Shown piece by piece: positions 37,021 to 51,551 of a DNA stretch of 64,000 bases (within the stretch, counting starts at the first letter, position 1; the number at the start of each line of letters is the position of its first letter). The translations under genes were made by a program, and so were the position numbers. The stretch is from Cololabis saira. Its lineage: Eukaryota; Chordata; Actinopteri; Beloniformes; Belonidae. The notes under the pieces were generated by a model, which did not search any database, was not told the origin of the DNA, and saw only the letters and a list, made by a program, of their open reading frames with translations. The stretch lies in contig NC_084596.1 of the NCBI RefSeq assembly GCF_033807715.1, forward strand, positions 33,182,879-33,246,878, written 5' to 3'.

Positions 37021-37248
37021 CAGAAAGGGGCGTGTCCTCCCAGCCGGGTTACTACCCCGTCTAATAGTTTCACAAAAGTCTATTCAGTTTCCTTACAGCT
37101 GGACGGGCTGAGGAAACATGAGCACTTCCGTAACCCCACTGCCCCGAAGAACAACTTCAACTTGACGTGACACAACTTCACATTTTAATTATATCAACAT
37201 TTCACTACTCCTTGTTTCTCCTGACAAGTTAGTGTGGTGAAAACTCAC

Positions 37249-37445
37249 CCTTTACAGTAGCAGCGGAGGACGGGGAGGTCGACGCTCAGCTGCATAGCAA
37301 CGAGACGCTGCCGAGGAATCCTGCCCTCTGATTGGTCCGTTCCGGAGCGTGCGAAACCCGAGCTCAAACCGCGCGAGATCCCGGCCAGTGGCGCGAGAGA
37401 GAGGGTTCGCGGGGCCACGCTCCTGACGTCACCGCTCACCTGTAG
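37249..37445 (-). promoter_or_regulatory. GC-rich upstream region with CRE; possible alternative first exon of gadd45a
   Basis: A CpG-dense island about 500 bp upstream of the gadd45a start. It has a full palindromic CRE TGACGTCA at 37424-37431 and a CCAAT box at 37335-37331 (minus). An ATG at 37295-37293 opens MQLSVDLPVLRCYCK plus two bases, then a strong GTGAGT donor at 37248. Joining it to the exon 2 acceptor at 36180 keeps the Gadd45a frame. A second donor-like CAG/GTGAGC lies near 37437. The peptide itself is not recognised. It could equally be the first exon of an unrelated or non-coding transcript. Confidence 0.35.
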
Positions 37446-37501
37446 CGCTGACCTTGTAACTGCTGCTCACTGTTTCTTAGAGAAATAAAGTGTTTGTCAA
37501 G

Positions 37502-38201
37502 CAGAGGTGTCAAGTATTCACATTCATTACTCAGGTAGAAGTATAGATACTAGAGTTTAAAAATACTCCTGTAGAAGTTCTTCAACTCAACTCAAGTTTT
37601 TTACTCAAGTAAAAGTATAAAAGTACTGGTTTCAGAACTACTTAAAGTATAAAAGTAAAAGTAATGTAAGGGGGAAAAAAGCCATTAAGGACAAAAGACA
37701 TTGAAAATGAATGCATCTTAGTATAATGCAAATATATTAAAGAACCATATATGTGTACTATTGAGCATTGACATGTGTTTCAGAGAGCAGAAGATATGAT
37801 GACTAGTATTGTAATGATGCAAGTCAAACTTCAGAGGCATGTTATCATTTATCCTAACCTTTATTGGAATGTGCATCCAATTTTAGTTGCAGGAATCTTA
37901 GGGCAACGGATGTAAGAACAAAACTGGACAAGAACATCTGTGCCACAACCACAACCAAATTCACTCTATCCGGATGGAGCAATTTAACTGGATAGTTTTT
38001 TTTTAAAGGCCGAAATGAAATAGAGTAACGAGGCTGTTTTTAAAATGTAAGGAGTAAAAAGTACAGATAATTGCGTGAAAATGTAAGGAGTAAAAGTAAA
38101 AAGTCGTCTGAAAAATAATTACTCCAGTGAAGTATAGATAACCAAAATTTCTACTTAAGTAAGGTAACGAAGTATTTGTACTTTGTTACTTGACATCTCT
38201 G
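37502..38201. mobile_element. hAT non-autonomous element with intact TSD
   Basis: The termini CAGAGGTGTCAAGTA and TACTTGACATCTCTG are inverted with one mismatch. The element is flanked by a perfect 8-bp duplication TTGTCAAG (37494-37501 and 38202-38209). The 700-bp body is rich in AAGTAAAAGTA and TACTCAAGTAAAAGTA-type motifs on both flanks and has no transposase frame. A familiar teleost hAT type. Confidence 0.85.
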
Positions 38202-38475
38202 TTGTCAAGTCATCAACAAAGTGAAACTTGTACTCTTCCAGATAGAAGTGGACTGCTTAATGAACCCCATGTTGTTTGACATTGCACCAGGGCCGGTTCT
38301 AGAAAATGATGACTAGGGCTGCATCTCAGATCAGAGGGGGTGCACATGCCTGGCACGTTATTCAACACTAAATTATGCATTTTCCCATAATTTCAAGTGG
38401 AATGATACTAGCAAAACAAGAATATTTAAAGTGTATTTCAAATGCTTTATTGCAGCAATATTGCTGCAGAACAAA

Positions 38476-38900
38476 GTAAGATAAGATAAGATAAGATAAA
38501 CCTTTAATAGTCCCACAGAGGGGAAATTTGCAGTTTACAGCAGCAAAGGGGATAGTGCAAAAACAAGAGGCATCAATAGAAAAAGTAAAAGTAATAACAC
38601 AGTAATAATAATAACACACTATAAACAGTAAACTGGTATACAATAATAATAATAATAATAAGAAAGATAAATAATAAGAAATACTAGTATATAAAAAAGA
38701 TAACTGACAGATATTTACAGATGGATATTTACATAATTGCACGTTGCAGTGAGTGAAAGGTATTACACATTATTTCCCTTATGTACATTTATTGTCAGGT
38801 TGTATGTGGTCTACTGTGAGCAGTGCTGGTTGTGTAGTCTCACAGCTGCAGGGAGGAAAGACCTTCTGTAGTCTGGGCTACCTCACCCATCAGACAATCT
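38476..38900 (-). mobile_element. non-LTR retrotransposon 3' end (minus sense)
   Basis: It opens on the + strand with (GATAA)n, then ACCTTTAATAGTCCCACAGA and GGGGAAATTTGCAG, the inverse of a LINE 3' end with a TTATC repeat tail that is common in fish. At the far end the minus strand reads a decayed C-terminal phrase near 38830-38890 (CTTTCCTCCCTGCAGCTGTG, as in RSFLPAAV-type ORF2 ends). No intact frame. Confidence 0.6.
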
Positions 38901-39074
38901 AGCAACAGGTGTTTCTTACCCTGAAAATAAAACATAGAAATTCAAACTAATTTTATCTACACAGCTCAAAACCATCACTAAACATGACAGTCATTTCAAG
39001 TGGAATGATACCAGTCAAACAATAATATTTAAAGTGTCTTTCAAGTGCATTTTTGCAGAAATATCACTGCAGAA

Positions 39075-39158
39075 CGTACGGTGCGCGTCGCCGTGTACCC
39101 TACGCCGTAGGCTACGCCGTAGGCTACGCCGTCGATTTAACGTGGAACCATAAATCAA
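39075..39158. mobile_element. palindromic MITE, copy 3 (left-truncated)
   Basis: Contains the GTACGGTGCGCGTCGCCGTG core, two CTACGCCGTAGG motifs and the right arm GTCGATTTAACGTGGAACC ending ATAAATCA. The left arm is missing relative to copies 1 and 2. Confidence 0.7.
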
Positions 39159-39810
39159 TTTGTCAGTTTTCTTTTCGTCTTTTCAACTGAGTATGCAAAC
39201 ACATAAACTGAGGGTGCAATGCATGCTTATGCACCCTTGTAGAACCGGGCCTGCATTGCAATCAAAGTATGCTTAATAAAATAACTCTAAAAACCATCTT
39301 AGGGTCTCCTCACCTTCCAGTAGGCCTACTCTTATTTACTAATTTACTTACTTCTGTGTTATTCATGTGTGATTACATTAGTCCTTCACTTAAAGGTCAT
39401 TTTTTCCCATGCAATAAAGTTCCTCTACAATCTCCTGCACATATGAGGGGGTCATATTTAATTCAATGCCTTGTGATGACATTTTTATGGTCTTGTTACA
39501 TGCCAGCATAAAGATGCTGAACATTATGTATCGTTCTTTTGAATAGTGGCACCATGGATCAGTACCAGGTCAGCAGTCTGCTGGACTCCATGTTGGAGAG
39601 TTCATTTCTTGACTTTGTATCAGTTTTTAGTCTCATTGTGGCATCTGCATCTCATTAATCTACCATAATGCACAATAATAATGCATGGTGTCTGTCATTA
39701 ATTACTGCATTTAAACTCTTGTTTTTGTTCTATTTTGTTTTATTTTATTGCTTTCTTTGTTTGAACTTAAATCACGCTCTTCATTTCTACTATGTGATGT
39801 TTTAATGTCT

Positions 39811-39873
39811 CTGTAAAGCCCTTTGAATCTCATTGCTGTTGAACTGTGCTATACAAATAAACTTAACTTGCCT
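39811..39873 (+). repeat. LINE-2-type 3' end fragment
   Basis: CTGTAAAGCCCTTTGAATC followed by GAACTGTGCTATACAAATAAACTTAACTTGCC (two adjoining parts) is the familiar L2-family 3' terminus in fish; the T-rich sequence upstream may belong to the same copy. Confidence 0.65.
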
Positions 39874-40514
39874 TGTTTAGTTCACAATGATTTATTTCAT
39901 TTTATTTTAGTTCATTCAGTCTTTACCTACTTCAACCCTATTCACAGGTCACGGGCCTCTTCTGGAGCGTATCCCAGCTGTCACCAAGTCAGAGGTGGGA
40001 TAAACTTACACAGAAGCCTGGAGGTGTTGGGATGCCAGGCTTCCCTGTTTTCCAAAAATACACCCAAAGATGTACAGAACAAAAGAGTGTAACCTGCAAG
40101 CATGCTCACACTCTTATTCATTACTGAACAGCTGAGCCTTCACATTAGCTGTAAAGTGTTTATTTACAAGCGCTACTCAACATGTCATGATCTGCACAAG
40201 GATCTGGGACACTCAACCAGGAGGGCCGTTCTTGGGATCTTAGGGAATATGCTGCCCCTCTGTGGCCTAATAAGAAAAATGCTGACAGAGCAGGGGCACG
40301 ATGGTTTCAATACCGAACTAAAAACAAACATATTTATCACTTTGCATGTACTGTTAGTGGTGAAAAAGTATTTTCCACTTTTTTTGAAGGAATTCTGAGA
40401 CTAAATCTTTAAGTTTAGTGCCGTAGGCTCTATGTAATCTAATACAATATTTAACTGTAAATTCTATTGATTTGTTAAAGATGATAAACCATAAGGCTCC
40501 TCTCAGAAACAGTA

Positions 40515-40735
40515 AGTGAAGGTGGTATAGTGGTCGGCACTGTTACATCCCAGGTCCTGGGAAGGTCTCGGTTGAACTCCCAGCAGGGTGTTTCTGAGTG
40601 GGGGTGCTGGTCCTCCCTGTGCTGGTTCCACATGAGGGGAACCCTGTGACCCCAGGACGAACTCGGCTCCTGGAAACCAGCAGGAACCACAGGGTAATCC
40701 CTGAAGTGTCTATCAGCTCTAAACATTTTGAATAA
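40515..40735 (+). repeat. tRNA-like-headed interspersed repeat
   Basis: GGTGGTATAGTGGTCGGCAC resembles an A box and GGTTGAACTCCCAGC a B box, arranged as in an abundant fish repeat with such a head. The following GAGTGGGGGTGCTGG part is less familiar. It is not a functional tRNA because no cloverleaf closes. Confidence 0.45.
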
Positions 40736-40840
40736 TTCCTTTCTTTCAGGCTATGAAACCATGACGCTGTCAAGCATAAACTTGTTTGTCATCTGATTTG
40801 ATTTTGTTTTAATTTAAATGTATAGGTTTATTTTTTTAAT

Positions 40841-41024
40841 CAATTCAATTCAATTCAATTCAATTTTATTTATATAGCGTCTATTACAACAGAAGTTGTC
40901 TCTAGGATCTTTCCAGAGACCCAGAACATGACCCTGGAGCAATTATTACCTAAACATAAACAATGGAAGGTAAAAACTCCCCTAGTGAGAAAAACCATGG
41001 GCCAAACAGTGGCAAGGAAAAACT
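40841..41024 (-). repeat. L2-like retroelement tail, copy 4
   Basis: Four CAATT units, then TTATTTATATAGCGTCTATT, GTTGTCTCTAGGATCTTTCC and AGAGACCCAGAACATGACCC. This is the best preserved copy of the family seen at 10813 and 21398. Confidence 0.75.
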
Positions 41025-41394
41025 TATCCTATATTATTTTCTGTTATTTCTTTGTATTGTCTCTTTTTTAAATGTATGAATTTTGTTTAAATTTTACAAT
41101 GTTTATGCCCTCCAGAAGTCAAATAATGTTTTTCTAATTTCTTTCACTAAGAACTGTGACCACGTGTCCGGGTCAGTGAGTGTCCCACTCACTGTCTGGC
41201 TCAAACAGGAGGCAGGAGTACAAAATAATGTCCTTTTATCTGACAAAAAAACCCGCCAAAGCAGATTGATCTACAGCACCAAAAAACTTAATGTAGGTGG
41301 AAACCGGCCGGGAAACAGAGGAGGAGACCAAGGAGACAGGAAGCACGGCCAGCATCCAACGAACAGAGCTTCTGTTATCAGTAGGTCCATAAGT

Positions 41395-41503
41395 CTGTTT
41401 CCTCGCAGCAAGGGGGTTCCTGGTTCAACTCCTGGGCCTGGCGGGAGTCTTTCTGTGTTGCGTGTTCTCCCGGTGCCGTGGGTTTTCTCCGGGTACTCCG
41501 GCT
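41395..41503 (+). repeat. interspersed repeat remnant (CTGTTTCCTCGCAGCAAGGG type)
   Basis: CCTCGCAGCAAGGGGGTTCC, then TGGTTCAACTCCTGGGCCTG and GGTTTTCTCCGGGTACTCCGG, is the body of a repeat found throughout teleost genomes. It runs directly into the CCRT array. Confidence 0.6.
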
Positions 41504-41626
41504 TCCATCCATCCATCCGTCCATCCATCCGTCCATCCATCCGTCCATCCGTCCGTCCGTCCATCCATCCGTCCATCCGTCCGTCCATCCGTCCGTCCGT
41601 CCGTCCGTCCATCCATCCATCCATCC
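41504..41626. repeat. (CCAT/CCGT)n tetranucleotide array
   Basis: About 123 bp of alternating CCAT and CCGT units. Frames across it (IHPSVRPS and MDGWTDGR) are not genes. Confidence 0.97.
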
Positions 41627-41629
41627 AGA

Positions 41630-44439
41630 GAATCAATGAAAGAGTTAAGCCTTCATACACTACTGAAATCAAGATGTGATCAAAGCGCAGGCTTTCAGCT
41701 TCATGGGATTTCACAAAAACTTTTAGGAATCAAGGCTGTTTTGAGAAAGTGACCCTGGTTCTCAGGGGATCAGAGGTGTTTGGAAATTGACTGAAAAGAA
41801 GTTAACAGGTGAAGTACAGTCCATCTTTATTTCAAGACCAATAAAGTAGATCAATAGTCATCTTGTCATTTTCTTCCAATTTCTAACATTGACTCTGGGA
41901 TAGAAACATATGCCACATGCACGTGTTGATTGGGGTTACAGAGTCTCCAGGGACATGCTGAAACCCACTGGTGTGATCACAGCTAAGCAGCATGGTGCAA
42001 AGTTCAGATGTGCAGACCCTGCTGACGCTAATGTCTTAATGCACAACGTGTAAGTCTGAAGCTGCGCCCGCCCGGGGACAAGTCCAGGGGCTACCCAGCA
42101 AACCAAGTCTTAAAACGCAACTTTAATAATCATTAACACATTTAGCACATTTACATCCAAACACAAAATAGCATTTACATTCTTATGGATTTTAGCATGA
42201 AACACTAATTTGTAAATTCTGTCAAATCTTCATTAATAAGTGAACCCTGTGAATATATGTCATTTCAACATGTCGACTTGAATTATATATTGCTGTTTGA
42301 ATAAAATATTTATATTTTATGTATAGGCTGGATATATCCCCGGCTCCTTATCGTCATCACTTGATTCGTTACTCACCAACGTAGGCTACGTCTACGTGAG
42401 TCTGTGTAAACGCAACTATTGAAAGAAATCTTCCTCCCTGCTCTTTGTCCTGCCTGAAAAGAGATTTATCTTCACAAGTAGTCCATCGTTCATCCTCAGA
42501 CTCTTGAGGAAGACAGATTTGTTTCTGGGAGACAAGGCTCATTTGTCTTGACCTTCACCTGACAAACAAAGACTTCCTTGTTAGGGTCCATTGTCCACAT
42601 CATTGATTACTTGTAATGGCTCCATCGTCATAGGAACGTTCAGACCCATGAGCAGCTCAGCCTCCGCATCCACAGAGGGAAGTCTCACCTCCTTCAGGCC
42701 AGGCCAGCGATTAGCATCCTCTTAATGGGGGATATGATACTGGACTACAGGACTGATGATCTGTGGAAATACTTCTCTAATACTTCTCTAAGTTCAATAA
42801 AGTGGTTACCGTCTCAGTTACTGAATTACAGTCCAGTCAGGATGATTCACAACAGAATCAGCTCCCATTATTCACAACAAGATGCTTGTTTTGAGTGTGT
42901 TTATCAGTGACCTACTTGGATCCAGAAATACATTTGTCTTTATTCCCTTTTGTGCCATGACACGCGCTGGAATGACACCTCCAGTGACACCGGATGTTTC
43001 TGTCGCTCGTACCGGGGTACAGGATAAAGACCACTCATCTGAACTCTCTCTTGCTGTCTGGTGAGAGTTTGAAAACGCCGCAAAGAGAGACACGGTCATG
43101 AGCATTGTTGACATCGGGCCTTTTCTCTGCAGCTATTGCTCATGCAGCCAAGCTTCAGACATGAGAACTACAGACCTTTGGTCTTCAAGAAGTTGGCCTT
43201 TTCTTGTGTGGCTGCATGCTGTGATGCTGTGTTTCTCACCTGAGCAATAAGCTCCGTTGTTACATCATCTATTTGTGTTTTGATCCCATTTTCCTGCCAT
43301 CTTCATTCTTGTCTGCATTTGCAAGTTCAGGTTTTATGAAGGCTGTAGTAAATACCTTCTTTAAGCTGGTTGTCCCTGTCTGAAATGTGAGTTTTTATAA
43401 GTGTGTGGTTGGTGTCCAGGTGGTAAAGAACACTTATTTTCAAGCGAAGCACAAATATAGCTTTCATTTATCAACATTTATCAGCTTCAACTCACATACA
43501 ACCCTCTTTATTTACTCTTTTGGTATGTCTGAGCTACATATATGAAATTAAGGAAAGGGAACACAGCATTGCAAGATGCAGCGCTACAGGAAAGAACCTG
43601 CACCTCTGCAGCATCGGGTGGTGCAAATTCAGGCCGATGCAAACAGCAAAGGACCAATATAAACATCAACATGTGCCTTGTATGCAAACCATGTGTGTCG
43701 TTGCTACATAGAAGAGTAAATCATGCGTATACTTGTTAGCGTGTTGGCAAAAAGACTAATACTTGGAAACAGAACCGGTATGTTGACACAGCCATCCAAA
43801 AAGCTGGAGGAACAAGCTTTTCTGGATGTCTTGAACACACCGGCGTCGGGCGCTGTCAGATCCAGACAGCTGCGGTGGAGGAAAAAGATCTGCAAGTCTT
43901 GTTTCTTGACGTGGGCAACACCTACGGATCAGTTTCCTGTTCCCTGCTCTGGCATGCTTTTGACAAAAACAACACTCGGAAAACAGAACTTTCAGGACTT
44001 GCAGTTTTGTCTCACAACAACTTATTTCACCACAACCACACAAGCAGCTTCAGTGTGTTTAAGCAACTGTCCGCTGCACCAAAAGATGTCATGAAGCTTT
44101 GTACGAGTGAGATTTAACAGGAAGTCCACCAAGTGCAGCAGCGTCGACGTAGTCAAAGGTCAAATCTCAAATCAACAATTGAACATTGATGGATCAACTG
44201 TTTCAACTGTTTGAGAAAATGCTAGTGAAGAGGTGATGTAGAGCTCAGAGCTCAGACTCCGGTGCAGTGTCAGCGTTTTACTTCACAGACGTGGTTGGCC
44301 AAATTCAACATGAGGATCTGGCCTTGGTTTAATCCCAAAAACTGCTCAGTGGCACAAGGTAACTTCTGTTCAAAGGAGTGTGACGTGCAACTTTCTCCAG
44401 CGAATTCAGATCGAACTACAGCTGCTGCATTTGGACCTG
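41630..44439. other. gene-less stretch, mostly unique
   Basis: I recognise no exon, RNA gene or transposon boundary. Short open frames here (for example 43723-44094) lack family motifs and splice context. Confidence 0.5.
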
Positions 44440-44806
44440 AGTGGTTCAGGAACATATTGTCTAGCTATGAAGTTAAAAAAACATTCAGTTACTCTAGACG
44501 GCATCACCTTGGCCTGTGGTTCGACAGTCAGGAACCCGAGAGTTATTCCTGACCAGAATCTGTCCTTCAATTTGCATATTTACCATGTTTCCAGGACTGC
44601 CTTTTTTACTAAAACTAGGAACATCCTGTCTCAGAGTGACGCAGAAAAACTCAGCGATACGTTTCTTATTTCAAGATTGGACTTTTGTAAATACTTATTA
44701 TTGGGTTGTTCTAAACAGTTTTGAGTTGAACCGTATTGTTGAGGCACCTTGAGATGGCATCTGTCATGATTGGGTGCTGTATAAATAAAGCTGAATTGAA
44801 GTGAAC
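44440..44806 (+). mobile_element. degenerate LINE-2 (Maui-like) ORF2 C-terminal remnant and tail
   Basis: The + strand encodes HSVTLDGITLACGSTVRN, then QNLSFNLHI, SRTAFF and RNILSQSDAEKL followed by SRLDFCKYLLLGC. This closely follows the L2 post-reverse-transcriptase region (typically VRNLGVIFD..LSF..HI....AFFHLRNI, then SRLDYCNSLL.G). A 3' end GGGTGCTGTATAAATAAAGC with a TTGAA tail follows. The upstream RT domain is absent, so it is a 5'-truncated dead copy. Confidence 0.8.
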
Positions 44807-47800
44807 AGATGTTTTTTCCCGTTCACCCGCTGTATCTGCTCAAAACAAATATTAACTGACTCATTTTGCCTTGATGCACATTTGCAGCATGTGCACATTT
44901 TAACGTGAATATTTTGTAAGCAAAAGTGGATGTTGAATCCAAGATAACATCTTCTAATCAATCAATCTTTCTATCCAGCGGCTGAACACCATCACTTTCT
45001 GGACTGGAGTCAGAGCTCTATAATATACCAGACATTAATACAGCCATTCCACACATTATAACTGTTTAGTGCACACGAGGATGGTGATCAACTAAAGGCA
45101 CCCAGCTGGCCTGCATGAAAGGATAACAGGATAGAAGCAGGTCCTGCTGTGAGACCCACTGATGGGACGCCGACAAAAGCAAGAAAGAATGTTGGTTTGA
45201 CTAGGATTTAATTTGATTTGATTTGATTTAATTTGATGTGCCTGATTTTACTGTGATTGGGGACCAAACCAAAACGAATCAAAGCCATTGTGAGTGAGGA
45301 TGGGGTATGCATCTGCAGAAATACGGAAAATGACTTAAAACCGACCTAAATCAGAATAAATTACTAATTACTATAATAAGCCTCTAATAAGACTAAAATG
45401 TTCCACTTAAATGAGCGTGGATAGGATCCCTAGAAAAATCAAAGTAATTTTAGCTTTGTAAGTGTATAAAGTATAATAAATGTTTGACATATCTGTCTCC
45501 ACCACCTTGTTATAAGTTTGTACTAATTGACGACAGAATGCCTCACAAAGTACTCCTCAATAGATTTATGGCCCTTGCAAAGGTGATGATGATGCTGTGT
45601 GAGTAAGATGAGAAGAGCAAAAGCAGTCCTGTCGTCTTCATACTGCTAGTTTGTATTTACAGTATGAGTCAGAAAACCAAAACCACGAAAATACTAAAAC
45701 GTTACCCAAAGACGAGCGTGTTGGTAATGGTAATAAAATAAATTCAGTTTCCGTTTAAGCTGCTGGAGATTCAGGGCGTTCTTTTTAGAACTTGTGTCAC
45801 TTTTCCAGCCTCTTTTTGGACATCTTTTTTATTTTTAGATTTGTTGCTGCTATCAGATGTAAAATGAGATTTTTCATGAAATGGTCAAAAGTCTCACTGC
45901 ACATTTGGTGTCTATGTATGATTGTGAATAAAATACGGGTTTATAAAATTAGCTAATAACCGCACAGTTGATGTTTATATTTTACACAGTTTCCAACCTT
46001 TTCTTTTTTTGAATTGGCATTTTCTGAGTTCTCAGACCTGAGAGGAAATATAACAACTTGAGACTTTTACACAAACTCATATTTGTTTTGTTCAACTGCC
46101 AGCTGAAGGTCGACACTAGAAACTTTTAGTTTTAGTAAACTGGACTTCTCTTCATAAAAAAGTAGCCCATGTGAAGCCTAAAACTGTAACAGAAGGAGAG
46201 AGTCATCAGTAATATGTAGACAAGTTGGTCAAAGTAGTGTGTTTATGGCATTTTTTGATAAAATGGAAAATAATTAGCCAGAGGACCAGAACTGAATGTG
46301 ATTATATTTTAATTAAGGTTTGCTGATCAGATCAACCAACAGATGTGACGCCGTCCAGAGGTTGTTTACTCTGCACATACACAGATTACACAACTGTCTT
46401 AAGTACGTTTAATGAATATTCCCCCACTCTTTTATCATCTGCTTTTTGAGTCATAACAACACTATGAGCTAAATATGTTTTATTCTACTTCATGGTTAAG
46501 TGCAGGTGGAGTGTTATTTTTACAGTCTCTGGGACGCGTCATCATTCTCATTATTCTTCCACTCTGACATCCCTTCATTTCATCCCAAGTTTAAAATGCC
46601 CCCTTTACTCCCAGGACTGATGTTCTGTCCTGTGATGATAGACATCGATAAGATGCTGCATGTGCATCAGTTTTATCTGTTGCAAGTCTTGGTGAGCGCC
46701 GCTCTACTGAGGAAGAGGTTGCAGAAAGCATGTTGTGGCTGCAGAGGGAGCTCTTTCACTGACATGGATCCCTGAAAACCTGAAAACTGAAAATTCTGCT
46801 CACAAGAGCAGAGTATTTGCGCTGCAGTCAAAGAAATAAACAAACAATTCACAGATTTCTGCTGATACTGCTTAATCGTTATGCTTAAAAAAGCTAAACA
46901 TGTCGCACTCTGTCAATATGCTACTTCGTGCTTATTATAAGCGATTGACAGACTGAAATAAGTATAATACAACTAATAATATTGATTTAGTTTTTATGGC
47001 TCATATATCTTATTTTCACTTGACCAGTGTTTACCAGTTCATGTTCGTCCTTATCATTAAACCCAAAAGCATCAATTTAAATCACAGCGCCAGGGAGCGA
47101 CACTTTTCCAAGAGTTTAACTCTCTGTATGAAATACAAAATCATCTTTGCAACGCATTTAAACTTTTTTATTGTTCACTTTACATATTACATTCATGTTA
47201 TTGTTTACATGTAAATATAAACAACTTTTGCAACTTAATGAACTAAATGTTAACTTATATCTGAGGAGCATAAAGTTAAGAAAGTGAGTGAATTGCAGTC
47301 TCATGTTCATGATGTTGCTCAGGACAAGCTCAGGCTTTCTCTGGACCGCTAATATATACCAGGTGGTTTGTTCAACAAGTTATTAGCGAGTATTAATGAT
47401 GTCAAACTCTGTGTTTGCAGCAGGAGTGAGAGAGGCTGGTCTGTAGATGACATGCCCTGATGGCACCTGGAACAGACTCCTGCCCCTTTGACCCTCAACA
47501 GCTGATGAAACGGTGGAGAAAGTGGATGGATGAATGGATGAATGGATGCATGGATGGATGGGTGGATGGATGGAGCTGAGTTGGTGTGGCTGCATTTCTT
47601 TGATTCGTCCATTAGAGGGGGACAGATGGCAGATATTGGATCTCTGCTGCTCGGCTGTGGTCGGAGATAACTAAATCATCAAAAGAGATCACTGAGTGTG
47701 TTTTGACTGAAGTGGGTTTGTGAAATGATTTCAGTCATGGTGATGAATGACTAAGTCGTCTTGTAAGGTTAATTCCCTGCTGACCCCGGACTATTTCTGG

Positions 47801-48034
47801 CAGAAATTTTGAAAATGTTCAGTGAGTTTAAAACATGACAGAACGTCAGTAGAAGACATGAATTTCTAAAGACTGGTGAAAAGTAAACTATAAAAACTCA
47901 CACTGATGGAAATGATCATGTTCTCTGATGGCAGATCCATCGATATAAATAATAAAAATGATCTTCAGTCAAGAAAAAGTAATTTGTCTGGATCTGAAGG
48001 AAGTTGCAGCTCATTCTGGACAACGTATTAACTT

Positions 48035-48037
<3 letters not shown>
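44807..48037. other. gene-less stretch
   Basis: AT-rich, with a short TTTGA-pentamer run at about 45205-45238 and a GGAT/GAAT array at 47523-47574. No gene or transposon end is recognised. Confidence 0.5.
47523..47574. repeat. (GGAT/GAAT)n array
   Basis: 52 bp of imperfect TGGA/TGAA tetranucleotides. Confidence 0.93.
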
Positions 48038-48092
<55 letters not shown>

Positions 48093-48129
48093 TAATAATA
48101 ATAATGATAATAATGATAATAATGATGAT
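48038..48129. repeat. (TAA)n trinucleotide array
   Basis: About 92 bp of AAT/TAA units with scattered GAT units; decayed units extend to about 48155. Confidence 0.97.
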
Positions 48130-48155
48130 TAATAAATAAACAATAATAATAATGC

Positions 48156-51143
<2,988 letters not shown>

Positions 51144-51310
51144 GAGACAAAAGGAGAACTGGATAATGTTACAAAGACTTTAACACTTAACTGCCCACTC
51201 AGGACATCTGACAGAGTGGAATAAGAGAGCGGTTTAAGTAAATACATAAAACAAACTGATTCATCATTTAATCATTATATTGATGCTCGGGTGGTGCTCT
51301 CAAATCTCCA

Positions 51311-51366
51311 CACACGCGCGCACACACACATACACACACACATGCATGCATGCACACGCACACACG
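51311..51366. repeat. imperfect (CA)n microsatellite
   Basis: CA run with CGCG, TACA and CATGCATG interruptions. Confidence 0.93.
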
Positions 51367-51433
51367 CTAAATCCTGTGAAGACTTTATGTAGTGGTGAAG
51401 AGAGGTTTGAGGAGACCTTAGTCTTTACATCAT

Positions 51434-51551
51434 CATCCATCCATCCATCCATCCATCCATCCATCCATCCATCCATCCATCCATCCATCCATCCCTCCAT
51501 CCCTCCCTCCCTCCCTCCCTCCCTCCCTCCATCCATCCATCCATCCATCCA
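51434..51551. repeat. (CCAT)n/(CCCT)n tetranucleotide array
   Basis: About 118 bp: CCAT units flank an internal block of CCCT units. Confidence 0.97.

Larger units (their letters stand above)
38288..39253. mobile_element. hAT-like element, host of nested insertions
   Basis: The left end CAGGGCCGGTTCTAG and right end GTAGAACCGGGCCTG are inverted near-matches. The flanking 8-mers CATTGCAC (38280-38287) and CATTGCAA (39254-39261) match at 7 of 8. Inside are a LINE 3' tail (38476-38900), a palindromic MITE (39075-39158) and an 80-bp direct duplication (about 38390-38474 and 38993-39074). Confidence 0.7.

Noticed and set aside
38368..38742. 124-aa open frame on -
   Set aside because: Lies inside the LINE tail and an AAT-rich tract; Leu/Tyr-rich artefact.
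40515..40590. Possible tRNA gene (A-box-like and B-box-like motifs)
   Set aside because: No cloverleaf stems close; fits a repeat with a tRNA-like head.
41504..41626. Array of short repeats that could suggest CRISPR-like structure
   Set aside because: Units are 4 bp with no spacers, and the genome is vertebrate; it is a microsatellite.
41083..41714. Open frames of 198 aa (+) and 147 aa (-)
   Set aside because: They are driven by the CCRT tetranucleotide array ([16 protein letters not shown]) and an interspersed repeat remnant.
43723..44094. 123-aa open frame on +
   Set aside because: No recognisable motif, a contending frame on the other strand, and no splice or promoter context.
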